A DNA stretch of 20,705 nt, taken from the NCBI GenBank assembly GCA_023393045.1, contig JAEWMV010000085.1, positions 1-20,705 of the forward strand, written 5' to 3'. The notes beneath the pieces are model-generated. The model worked only from the letters and a program-made list of their open reading frames with translations, did not search any database and was not told the origin of the DNA. Shown piece by piece: positions 1 through 7,086 of the stretch. The position numbers and the translations under genes were made by a program. Positions within the stretch are counted from its first letter, which is position 1; every line of letters begins with the position of its first letter. The stretch is from Bacillota bacterium. GTDB taxonomy: Bacteria; Bacillota; Clostridia; Christensenellales; CAG-138.

Positions 1-525
1 GCTCATGTACTCGCCCGCCTGCCCCAGCGTGGGATAGCGCCCCTCGGCGATGTAGTCGACGATCTGGCCGATTTCGTCCATCTTATTGGGGGACGTGCGC
101 CGCATCTGCTCGCGCCAGGAGCTTTCCCGTTCGCTTTTCGTGTTGAGCACGATGGACCACTCCAGCGGCTCCATGGGCGGAATGCCCGCGGTGTGCATGG
201 CAAGGTGGCGGCAGGTCACATCCTCCACAGGGTTGCCGGGCACGCGGAATTTGGGGAAATACTTCACCACGGGGTCGTCGAAGCTGAATTTGCCCTCCGC
301 CTCGAGTATGCAAAGCGCAAGCGTCGTCATGGATTTGCTCATGGAGGCGATGCCAAGCACCGTGTGCTCGTCAATGGCGCGCCCGGCCTCCAAGTCGGCG
401 TAGCCGTAGCCCTTTTCAAAGAGCACGCCGTCCCGCGCGCGGATGCACACGGATACGCCGGGGAGCTTTTTTTCCTTGACGCGCGCCGCAAGCGCGGCAT
501 CCAGCGCGGCGATGTCGTAGTTCAT
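1..525 (-). CDS. Beta-lactamase-family serine hydrolase (3' end outside window)
   Basis: The 175 visible codons are the N-terminal part of a beta-lactamase / penicillin-binding-protein-like serine hydrolase (Pfam Beta-lactamase, class C-like fold). The start ATG is at 523-525, with an AGAGG tract about 12 bases upstream. The protein opens with a short amphipathic stretch and LPGVSVCI, then GYGYADLEAG. The expected catalytic SxxK motif is S61-M-S-K64 in the context GIASMSKS, followed later by the family hallmark HTAGIPP. The reading frame leaves the window at AGEYMS, just where the second catalytic motif (YxN) normally follows, so that motif cannot be checked. There is no signal peptide, so the protein is probably cytoplasmic; such members are usually esterases or peptidases rather than true beta-lactamases. 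Substrate is unknown. It is the last visible gene of the minus-strand cluster. Confidence 0.85.
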   Translation of the reverse strand, partial: MNYDIAALDAALAARVKEKKLPGVSVCIRARDGVLFEKGYGYADLEAGRAIDEHTVLGIASMSKSMTTLALCILEAEGKFSFDDPVVKYFPKFRVPGNPVEDVTCRHLAMHTAGIPPMEPLEWSIVLNTKSERESSWREQMRRTSPNKMDEIGQIVDYIAEGRYPTLGQAGEYMS

Positions 526-556
526 TTGTTTCTTTTCCTCTCTTTCTTTTGTATCC

Positions 557-577
557 GCCCCGGCATAAGGCCGGGGC
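557..577. other. GC-rich hairpin between two minus-strand genes
   Basis: A perfect 8-bp inverted repeat (GCCCCGGC / GCCGGGGC, 5-base loop) lies in the 79-bp gap between the DUF6273 gene and the serine hydrolase gene. In the minus direction it is not followed by a T-tract, so it is at best a weak or Rho-assisted terminator or an mRNA-stabilising stem. Confidence 0.5.
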
Positions 578-604
578 TTCGTTTATGTTCCGCCCCGCGC
601 GGAA

Positions 605-1567
605 TCAGGACTGCGCGCCAAGGCGCGTCAAATCCAAATTGATGACGGGACGCACCGTCGCCGTGGTAGACATGGTGATGGTGTACCCCTCGTAATAGAT
701 GGAGCCGTCGTTATGCACGACCGCCTTGCGGTGGGCGGTATCCCCCGGATTCCTCAGCCACCACCAGCAGGCCTCCTCGCGGTAGTTCGCGCCCCACGCC
801 TTGGCGTAGAGCGTGCTTTGCGCAATGCGCTCCCCGTCGCTCGGGAACCACGCGAGCGCCTCCTCGATGCTGGGCACGTACACATGGTCCACGGTTTCCT
901 TGCCGCCCTCCGTGCCGAAAACGGGATTCGCCGCATCCGCGTTTTCATGGCGCGCGATCGCGGCGCGCTCCTCCAGCAGGAAGGCCGAGCTTAAAAAACT
1001 CCCGTTGAGCCATTCCCGAAGGGACGAGTTCGCCCAGCTCACGGGCAGATATTCATTCTGATACGCGTGGCAGTCCAGGCCGTAGAGCGAGATGAGCGTG
1101 AGCGCGTCCCCCTCCCGGGCGACCACCTGCCACACGATGGCCTCGCGCCCGTTGAGCGGGTCGGTATCCTGCTCGTACTGCCCCCAGTAGACAACGTCGC
1201 CCACGGCGGCGCTTTGAAGCATCTCCCTTTCAAGCGAGAGACGCAGCGCCTCCGCGTCCTTATAGGCCGCAACCCCGCCCATCGGACTGAAGAAGAAGTT
1301 GCCCAGCGCATCGCGCGCGCCCGCGTGGGCAAGCGCCTCGATCGCCGCGGCCGGGTCGCTTTGTTCGATGGCGGCCTGCGCCTCGCGGTAAGCCTCCTTC
1401 TGCGACATGCGCGGCTGTATGTGGTAGTTCCACACATAGCTGCCGCCTATGCGCACCGCGAGCACGACGGCGATGACAAGCCCTCCAAAAAGGAGTATCC
1501 TGCGCACCCGCTTTTTACGCTGGCCGGGGGTGAGGGGTTCGCGCCGTTTTACGTTTGCTGCTTCCAT
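605..1567 (-). CDS. Membrane-anchored DUF6273 domain protein
   Basis: A 320-residue protein of unknown function. The start ATG at 1565-1567 is chosen because AGGAG lies 8 bases upstream; longer in-frame starts lack this. A strongly basic N-terminus (residues 7-23) precedes one hydrophobic segment at about residues 24-38, giving an N-in single-pass topology with the rest outside the membrane. Residues about 55-90 form an Ala-rich helical stretch. The C-terminal half matches the DUF6273 pattern: VGDVVYWGQYEQD, IVWQVV, LISLYGLDCHAYQ, WANSSLREWLNGSFLSSAF, a VYVPSIEEA segment, and WWLRNPG near the end. DUF6273 domains are common in Clostridia surface and lipoprotein-like proteins and are not biochemically characterised. 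The gene follows the nucleotidyltransferase gene by 77 bp with no clear promoter of its own, so co-transcription is likely. Confidence 0.8.
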   Translation of the reverse strand: MEAANVKRREPLTPGQRKKRVRRILLFGGLVIAVVLAVRIGGSYVWNYHIQPRMSQKEAYREAQAAIEQSDPAAAIEALAHAGARDALGNFFFSPMGGVAAYKDAEALRLSLEREMLQSAAVGDVVYWGQYEQDTDPLNGREAIVWQVVAREGDALTLISLYGLDCHAYQNEYLPVSWANSSLREWLNGSFLSSAFLLEERAAIARHENADAANPVFGTEGGKETVDHVYVPSIEEALAWFPSDGERIAQSTLYAKAWGANYREEACWWWLRNPGDTAHRKAVVHNDGSIYYEGYTITMSTTATVRPVINLDLTRLGAQS

Positions 1568-1644
1568 AACACATGCTCCTTTCATCCATACCATCAGTCA
1601 ACCATATGAGCAAAAGGGAAAAGTGTTGTTTTTGTGGTGCCGCT

Positions 1645-2559
1645 CTACTCCCAGAGCGCTTCGGGATACACGCCGCGCTTTTTCAATTCGGCAAATCCCG
1701 CACGCACGAGAGGCATATCCTCCCTGTAGGTCACGCCGAACCAGCTTTCGCGCGTGGGAATCACCTTCACGCTGGTTTCCCCGTCCCCGAGCGTTTCGCA
1801 CACCGCCATGGGCAACAGATCCTCGTATTTGAGCGGATTGTTCTTCAAACCCTCCAGCAGGTCGCGCTCGAAGCGGGTTTGGAATTTATCGAATATGCCG
1901 TTGTTGAAAGCCCAGCAATTCATGGAAACGGTCGTCCCGCGCGCGATGGACACCTGCTGCCTGTCCGCGCCGATATAAGCCGCGCCGTCCTTTGTTTTTA
2001 CGATGTTCATGCGCTCCACAATGGCCCGAAGATCCCCTTTTTCGTCCACCTCGCACACGCCGCGCGTGACGCCGCCGTGGTCTGTGAGGGTGTTTTCCAC
2101 CCTGTACCCCACCGCCGCGTGCTCGTTTTTGCCGCGCGGGGAGGAAAGGAAGCCGTGGAGGATGTCAAAAGCCTCGGCGCCGTAATAATCATCCGCGTTA
2201 ATGACGGCAAAGGGCCGCCCGGCCACGGCCTCGCGCGCGCAGAGCACGGCGTGCGTGGTGCCAAGCGGCTTCACGCGCCCTGCGGGGATCACGACGCCCG
2301 CGGGCACCTTGTCCATCTCCTGAAAGGCGTAGCGCACGTTTGCGCGCCCTTCGATGCGTTGCCCTATCGCCTCGCGAAAGTCCTTTTCTATTTCATGCTT
2401 GATGAGGAACACGATCTCCCCGAAGCCCGCGCGCAGCGCGTCGTATATGGAAAAGTCTATGATGATGTTGCCGTAATCGTCCACGGGGTCGATCTGCTTC
2501 AAGCCCCCGTAGCGGCTGCCCATACCGGCGGCCATAATCACAAGCACGGGTGACGTCAT
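1645..2559 (-). CDS. Sugar-phosphate nucleotidyltransferase-like protein
   Basis: A 304-residue protein of the NTP_transferase (GT-A-like) superfamily, which joins a nucleotide to a sugar phosphate or similar acceptor and releases pyrophosphate. The nucleotide-binding signature is at residues 9-22 (MAAGMGSRYGGLKQ, with R16 and K21 in the usual GxGxR...K arrangement). The metal-site region is N121-ADDYYG, with D123 the likely metal ligand, and the substrate loop GTTHAVLCA precedes it. Start ATG at 2557-2559 has GGAGG 8 bases upstream. An extended -10 promoter lies just upstream. The protein lacks the C-terminal left-handed beta-helix of GlmU/GlgC-type enzymes, so it is a stand-alone transferase domain. 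The acceptor sugar or alditol is not determinable. Neighbouring surface-protein genes suggest a role in envelope polymer precursors, which is inference. Confidence 0.8.
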   Translation of the reverse strand: MTSPVLVIMAAGMGSRYGGLKQIDPVDDYGNIIIDFSIYDALRAGFGEIVFLIKHEIEKDFREAIGQRIEGRANVRYAFQEMDKVPAGVVIPAGRVKPLGTTHAVLCAREAVAGRPFAVINADDYYGAEAFDILHGFLSSPRGKNEHAAVGYRVENTLTDHGGVTRGVCEVDEKGDLRAIVERMNIVKTKDGAAYIGADRQQVSIARGTTVSMNCWAFNNGIFDKFQTRFERDLLEGLKNNPLKYEDLLPMAVCETLGDGETSVKVIPTRESWFGVTYREDMPLVRAGFAELKKRGVYPEALWE

Positions 2560-2587
2560 GGGGCATACCTCCGCAGTTTGATGGTTC

Positions 2588-2596
2588 ATTATACCA
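2588..2596 (-). promoter_or_regulatory. Extended -10 promoter of the nucleotidyltransferase gene
   Basis: On the minus strand the sequence reads TGG-TATAAT, a perfect extended -10 element (TGnTATAAT), about 28 bases upstream of the start codon. At 17-bp spacing the -35 position holds TAATTG, which is a poor match to TTGACA. Confidence 0.65.
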
Positions 2597-2656
2597 TGTT
2601 TTTACCCCTGCAATTAATAAAACATTGTAAAAAGACAACCCCCGGCAAAAGAAAAG

Positions 2657-2687
2657 AAAAAACCGCCCTGGCTTTTGCCCGGCGCGG
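2657..2687 (-). terminator. Rho-independent terminator of the small IPYTG protein gene
   Basis: Read on the minus strand, a GC-rich stem (CCGC-CC pairing with GG-GCGG, one bulged G, and an inner GGC/GCC stem closing an AAAA loop) spans 2687-2663 and is followed directly by six Ts and then CTTTTC. It ends the 98-residue protein gene 24 bases after its stop codon. Confidence 0.75.
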
Positions 2688-2710
2688 CGCACACATCCCA
2701 TATAAAACGC

Positions 2711-3007
2711 TTATTTTCCCCGGCTGCGCCTGCCCGCCACGACGGCGAGCGCCACCGCAGCGCCCAGCACGGCCAGCGCGATGACGAACACGCCCGTGCC
2801 GCCCGTATAGGGAATGCCTACGGGGATCTGCTCATACACTTCGCCCAGCGGGATATCATTGCCCGCGGGCTGCACCTCGAGCGCCGGCGTCTGGCCGCTT
2901 TGGGGCATATCGCCCGACTCCTCGCCCTCGGCCGCCGTCGCTGCGGCCAAGGAAAGCATCAGTATGGCCGCGGCCAACAAACAAACCAGCTTCAAGGTGC
3001 GCTTCAC
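2711..3007 (-). CDS. Small secreted protein with an LPXTG-like (IPYTG) cell-wall sorting tail
   Basis: A 98-residue protein. I chose the GTG at 3005-3007 because AGGGGG lies about 8 bases upstream; a TTG 30 bases earlier is possible but lacks a ribosome site. Residues 1-25 form a signal peptide (MKRTLK then a hydrophobic core, cleavage near ATA-AEG). A short acidic, Pro/Gly-rich segment follows (27-64). The C-terminus has the layout of a sortase substrate: I65-P-Y-T-G69, then Gly-Thr-Gly, a hydrophobic span (about 73-91) and a basic tail RRSRGK. The first position is Ile instead of the canonical Leu. After processing only about 45 residues would remain, too small for a typical adhesin. No sortase gene is in the window. 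Alternatively it could simply be a bitopic membrane protein. No known function is recognised. Confidence 0.75.
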   Translation of the reverse strand: MKRTLKLVCLLAAAILMLSLAAATAAEGEESGDMPQSGQTPALEVQPAGNDIPLGEVYEQIPVGIPYTGGTGVFVIALAVLGAAVALAVVAGRRSRGK

Positions 3008-3056
3008 TCGTTTTTCCCCCTGCTTCTTCGCGTGCAACCGATTCGCTCAATCTTAA

Positions 3057-3092
3057 AACCGATTATAGCACGCATCGGTTACACGACGGTTA
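3057..3092 (-). promoter_or_regulatory. Extended -10 promoter and operator-like repeats upstream of the IPYTG protein gene
   Basis: The minus strand reads TGC-TATAAT at 3070-3062, a perfect extended -10 element about 55 bases upstream of the GTG start, with no good -35 hexamer. A 7-bp inverted repeat (AACCGAT at 3057-3063, ATCGGTT at 3074-3080) brackets this -10 box. The hexamer CGGTTA occurs at 3076-3081 and again at 3087-3092, exactly 11 bp apart, so on the same helix face. This arrangement resembles an operator over the promoter; the regulator is unknown. Confidence 0.55.
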
Positions 3093-3195
3093 TAAAACAG
3101 GAAAATTCTGGGGATATTTCGCGGATAATGTCGTATTTTTACCGTGCCCGCGCCCTCCTTTTCGACGATTTTGGTATGGCGCGGGCGCGCGCGCA

Positions 3196-3221
3196 TGCTA
3201 TAATGAGAAAACGACGTTTTC
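3196..3221 (+). promoter_or_regulatory. Extended -10 promoter and start-site dyad of the thpR-addBA-prfA run
   Basis: TGC-TATAAT at 3196-3204 is a perfect extended -10 element, 29 bases before the thpR start codon. The position expected for a -35 box does not match TTGACA. A dyad GAAAAC-GAC-GTTTTC at 3207-3221 covers the predicted transcription start and lies just before the GGGAGG ribosome site, so it could be an operator or a 5' mRNA hairpin. Confidence 0.6.
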
Positions 3222-3232
3222 GGGAGGCGCGC

Positions 3233-3769
3233 ATGAGATTATTTATCGCCATCGAGCTGCCAAAGTCCTTCAAGGCCGAGGTGGCGCGCATACAAAAAGA
3301 GGTCAAGATCCTCTCCTGCGGCGGGCGCTTCGTGCCTGCAGACGCGTTCCACATTACCTTGCACTTCATTGGGGAGAGCGACGAGCTTGCGGGCGCCGTA
3401 GCCGCCATGCACGAGGCCGCGCGCGGTATGCGCCCCTTCACGCTGCACCTTGGCAAGTACGCAAGCCTCAATCACAAAGGAGAATCACGCACCTCCATCC
3501 TCGAGGTCAAGGGCCAGCTCGACGAGCTTGCCGCGCTGCACGAGTCGCTTGAGAGCGCGCTCTACGACAACGGCTTTTCGCGCGACGCCAAGCGCTTCAC
3601 GCCGCACATCACGCTGGGCCGCGCGGTGGAGCACGACGAGCTTGCGGATGCGGAATTAAAGGCCCTTTCCCCCAACGCGAGCATGACGGTGTTTGGCATC
3701 ACGCTCTTTGAAAGCGTGCGGCAGGAAGGGCGCATGGTCTACCGGGCGCTGCACAAAGAGGTGTTCTGA
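3233..3769 (+). CDS. thpR: RNA 2',3'-cyclic phosphodiesterase (LigT/2H family)
   Basis: A 178-residue 2H phosphoesterase. Enzymes of the ThpR/LigT family open 2',3'-cyclic phosphates at RNA ends, giving 2'-phosphates; some also catalyse a reverse 2'-5' ligation of tRNA halves in vitro. The start ATG at 3233 follows GGGAGG by 6 bases, and the typical N-terminus MRLFIAIELP begins there; the open frame extends 186 codons further upstream but has no ribosome site there and would run through the promoter. The two catalytic HxTx tetrads are visible: H40-I-T-L in FHITLHFIG and H125-I-T-L in PHITLGR, spaced as in the family. Its stop overlaps the addB start by one base (TGATG), so it is probably the first gene of the repair run. 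The physiological substrate in Clostridia is not known. Confidence 0.9.
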   Translation: MRLFIAIELPKSFKAEVARIQKEVKILSCGGRFVPADAFHITLHFIGESDELAGAVAAMHEAARGMRPFTLHLGKYASLNHKGESRTSILEVKGQLDELAALHESLESALYDNGFSRDAKRFTPHITLGRAVEHDELADAELKALSPNASMTVFGITLFESVRQEGRMVYRALHKEVF

Positions 3770-6700
3770 TGGACGCGGGGGTCTCCTTCGTCGTCGGCCG
3801 CGCGGGCGCGGGAAAGAGCAGCTATTTAAGGGAATACGCTTCGCGGCTTGCCCAAAGCGGCGCGCGGGCGTATTACATCGTGCCCGAGCAGTTCACCTTT
3901 GAAACCGAGCGCGCGCTGTGCGAAAGGCTGGGAGGCCTGTTGGACATACAGGTCTGCTCTTTCACCTCGCTTGCCGAGCGCGTGATGAGGGAGGCGGGCG
4001 AGCGGCGCGTGTTCCTTACGCGCCAGGGACGGCGCATGGCCATACGAAAATGCGCGGAGGACCACGCCAAGAGCCTTCGCGCGTTCGCGCGCGTGTACGA
4101 CCGCCCGGGCTTTTCCAAGAACTGCGACGATTTTTTCACCCTCTGCAAGCGCTTTGACATCTTCCCCGATCAGCTCGCCGACGCTGCGGCAAAGCTGCCC
4201 GAGGGCTCGGTTTTCGGGGAAAAGCTCGCCGACCTCGCGCGCATCTACGGCGCGTACGAAAGCCACCTCGCCGCGCGCCGCATGGACGCGGAGGACGCAT
4301 TTTTCGCGCTCTACGCGCATCTGCCGGACTCTTCCGTGGCGGGGGCCGAGATCATCATAGACGGCTTTGACCTCATCAGCGAGCAGCTTTTTGACATCGT
4401 CGCCGTCCTTATGGACGTTTGCCCGCGCATCACCGTGGCGCTTCGCCTCGACCTTTCCCCCCGCTGCCGGGACGCGCGCGTGTTCGCGGCGGAGGAGCGC
4501 GTGCATGCGCGCATCAGAAAAATAGCAAACGAAAAGGGCTTGCCCATCGAATATATCCGCCTGCCGCTCAAGGGTGCCGAGTTACCCGAAGCGTATCAAA
4601 AAGCGCCCGCCCTCGTCCATCTGGAGCGCGAGGGCTTCGCCTATCCGTTCGCGCCCTATGAGGGAAGCGCAAAGGACGCCGTGCGCGTTTTTGCGGGCAC
4701 GGACGTGCGGGCGGAGGCCGAGGCCGCCGCGGACGCGGCGCTCGCCGCCGCAAAATCCGGCATGCGCTTTCGAGATATGGCCGTCATCGCCACGGACATG
4801 GATAAGTATATGGAGCCTGTCAGCCGCGCGCTGCGGCGGCGGGGCATCCCGTTTTTTACCGACGCAAAGCACCCGCTCGCGGGTTATCCTGCGGCGCTGC
4901 TCGCGCTCAGCGCGCTTCGCTGCGCGTCGCGCGGCTTCCCGGGCGGGGAGCTGCTCGCCGTCGCAAAAACAGGCTTTGCGGACGTTTCACGCGAGGAAAC
5001 CGAGGCGTTTGAAAACTACATCCTCGCGCGCGGCGTAAGGAAACTGGGCTTTGCAAAGCCCTTCCCGCCGGACGCGCCGGAAGCGGCCGAGGCCGCGCGG
5101 GAAAAGCTCATTGTGCCTTTACTTGCCTTGCGCGCGGGACTTTCCGCATCGCGCACGGCCGCGGGCAAAGCCGCCGCGCTCTATGATTATATGCAGGCGC
5201 TTTCTCTTCGGGACAAGCTCGTTTCCCTCACGGACAAGTTGCGCGCCGAGGGCAAGCTGGAGCAGATGGAGGAGAGCGCGCAGGTCTATAACATGCTCGT
5301 GGAGCTCATCGGCCAGCTGCACGCCATCATGGGGGATACCCACATTTCCTCCGCCCGCTTCATCGACGTGTTTGAAGAAGGCGTGTCCTCCTACGAGGTG
5401 GGCGTGATCCCCGCGAGCGCGGATCAATTGCTCTTTGGCAGCCTGGGGCGCAGCCGCGCGCGCGACCTCGAGGCGCTCTTCGTGCTGGGCGCGTCGCAGG
5501 GGGCCTTCCCCACCGCCGTCACGGACGACGGCATGGTGAGCGACGCGGAGATCGTCTCCCTCGCCGCGCTCGGCCTCAACGAGCTGCCCGACACCGGCCG
5601 CCGCGCAGACAAGGAGCTTGCGGACGTCTACGGCACGGTGACGAAGCCGAGGAAGCTACTCTACCTTTCTTATTCACTTGCGGGTCAGGATAACGCGCCC
5701 TGCCAGCTGATCGATCGCATCCGCGAGCTTTATGCGGACGTTGCGGTGGAAACGGACATCGCCCCCGCGCCGCCCGCCTCCGCCGAGAGCGCGCTACGCC
5801 GCCTTGCCGCCGCCCTTCGCGCGGGCGTGGACGCGGGCGAAATGCCGCAGGACGCGCTGCCCCTCTACTCCGCCTTCGCCGCGCGCAACGCGATAGAAGG
5901 CTATGGCGAGCGGCTCACGACCATAGAGAGCGCGCTCTTTTACGAGGCTTCGCCCGAGCCCTTCGGGCAGGAGCTTGCGACCGCCCTCTACGGCGGCAGA
6001 CTGTATGGCAGCGCGTCCCGCCTCGAGGCGTTCAACGCCTGCCCGTTCAAGCACTTCGCGCGCTACGGGTTGAAGCTTGAGCCGCGTAAGGAATACCGCG
6101 AGCGCCGCGCGGACGAGGGCACCTTCTGCCACGATGCGCTTTGCGCCTTCATGCAGGCGCTCATCGACGCGGACAGGCCGCCCGCCTCCGTATCGGACGA
6201 AGAAGTTGACGAGATATTGTCCCACATACTCCCGGAGCTTGCCGCGACGCATAACGAGGGCATTTTGCTCGACACCGCAAGAAACCGCGCCCTTTTCGCG
6301 CGCCTTTCAAGGAAAATTGCCGCCACGGCCAAGGCGATGCTGCGCCAGCTTGCCGCGGGGTCTTTCCGGCCCACGGAGTGCGAGGTCGCTTTTGGTCAAA
6401 ACAAAGCCTTTCCCCCGCTGACGCTGGAGCTTCCGGGCAACCGCACATACTCCCTCTCCGGCCGCATAGACAGGATCGATTCCTATCAGGCGTCCGACGG
6501 GGAAACCTATGTGCGCGTGGTGGACTATAAAACGGGGGACGCTTCGTTTTCCATGGAAAACATCTTTGAGGGGCTGAAGCTGCAGCTGCCCCTCTATGTG
6601 GGCGCGATCACCGCCGTTTCCCGCGCGGAGGAAAAAGCCGCGCGCGCCGCGGGCATGTATTATCTGCCCGTCATCGACCCCGCCGTGCCGGAAACCGACG

Positions 6701-7086
6701 AAACCAGGCTCTTGGACGCGCTGATGAAGGAATTCCGCCTGAGAGGGCTCACGGTGAGCGACGCGGAACTCATGCAGGCCGGCGGCGCGGGCACGGCCTT
6801 CGGCGCGCGACCCTCCCCCTACAAGGTGGGCGCGGAGGATTTTGCGCGCGCCACGCGCTACGCCATCGACAAGGCCGGGGAAACCGCGGCCTCCATCTTC
6901 GAAGGGCGCGCGGAAGCTTCCCCCTATCGGGATAACAACGGCAGGAGCGCGTGCGGGCTTTGCGATTTTGCGAGCGTGTGCGCGTTTGACGCCGCCTTCC
7001 CCGGCTGCGCGTACCGGAGCGTGCCCAAAATGAAGCCGGACGAGTTTTTCAGGGAGGTCATGCCCCATGGCAAACTGGACGAGTGA
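3769..7086 (+). CDS. addB: AddAB helicase-nuclease, AddB subunit
   Basis: A 1105-residue AddB, close to the usual length (about 1150-1170 in Bacillus). With AddA it resects double-strand breaks and loads RecA, the Gram-positive counterpart of RecBCD. An intact Walker A motif is at residues 10-17 (GRAGAGKS). The nuclease domain is at the C-terminus: GRIDRID with D901, and the PD-(D/E)XK core VDYKTG with D919 and K921. The four cysteines of the iron-sulfur staple are C758 (ACPFKHFARYGL) and C1062, C1065 and C1071 (CxxC then C six residues on), matching the known AddB pattern. The start overlaps the thpR stop by one base and has GAGG 7 bases upstream. The 3' end overlaps addA by 20 bases, as expected for subunits made in equal amounts. 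Confidence 0.95.
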   Translation: MDAGVSFVVGRAGAGKSSYLREYASRLAQSGARAYYIVPEQFTFETERALCERLGGLLDIQVCSFTSLAERVMREAGERRVFLTRQGRRMAIRKCAEDHAKSLRAFARVYDRPGFSKNCDDFFTLCKRFDIFPDQLADAAAKLPEGSVFGEKLADLARIYGAYESHLAARRMDAEDAFFALYAHLPDSSVAGAEIIIDGFDLISEQLFDIVAVLMDVCPRITVALRLDLSPRCRDARVFAAEERVHARIRKIANEKGLPIEYIRLPLKGAELPEAYQKAPALVHLEREGFAYPFAPYEGSAKDAVRVFAGTDVRAEAEAAADAALAAAKSGMRFRDMAVIATDMDKYMEPVSRALRRRGIPFFTDAKHPLAGYPAALLALSALRCASRGFPGGELLAVAKTGFADVSREETEAFENYILARGVRKLGFAKPFPPDAPEAAEAAREKLIVPLLALRAGLSASRTAAGKAAALYDYMQALSLRDKLVSLTDKLRAEGKLEQMEESAQVYNMLVELIGQLHAIMGDTHISSARFIDVFEEGVSSYEVGVIPASADQLLFGSLGRSRARDLEALFVLGASQGAFPTAVTDDGMVSDAEIVSLAALGLNELPDTGRRADKELADVYGTVTKPRKLLYLSYSLAGQDNAPCQLIDRIRELYADVAVETDIAPAPPASAESALRRLAAALRAGVDAGEMPQDALPLYSAFAARNAIEGYGERLTTIESALFYEASPEPFGQELATALYGGRLYGSASRLEAFNACPFKHFARYGLKLEPRKEYRERRADEGTFCHDALCAFMQALIDADRPPASVSDEEVDEILSHILPELAATHNEGILLDTARNRALFARLSRKIAATAKAMLRQLAAGSFRPTECEVAFGQNKAFPPLTLELPGNRTYSLSGRIDRIDSYQASDGETYVRVVDYKTGDASFSMENIFEGLKLQLPLYVGAITAVSRAEEKAARAAGMYYLPVIDPAVPETDETRLLDALMKEFRLRGLTVSDAELMQAGGAGTAFGARPSPYKVGAEDFARATRYAIDKAGETAASIFEGRAEASPYRDNNGRSACGLCDFASVCAFDAAFPGCAYRSVPKMKPDEFFREVMPHGKLDE

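Noticed and set aside
1573..2553. Plus-strand open frame opposite the nucleotidyltransferase gene
   Set aside because: The minus-strand protein has conserved motifs, a ribosome site and a promoter; the plus-strand translation shows none of these.
3207..3221. LexA (SOS) box upstream of the addAB run
   Set aside because: The dyad has GAAAAC/GTTTTC arms with a 3-base centre and does not fit the Gram-positive GAAC-4-GTTC consensus.
2675..3232. N-terminal extension of thpR by 186 codons
   Set aside because: The extension would pass through the divergent promoters and antisense to the IPYTG protein gene; the ATG at 3233 has a GGGAGG site and begins the conserved domain.
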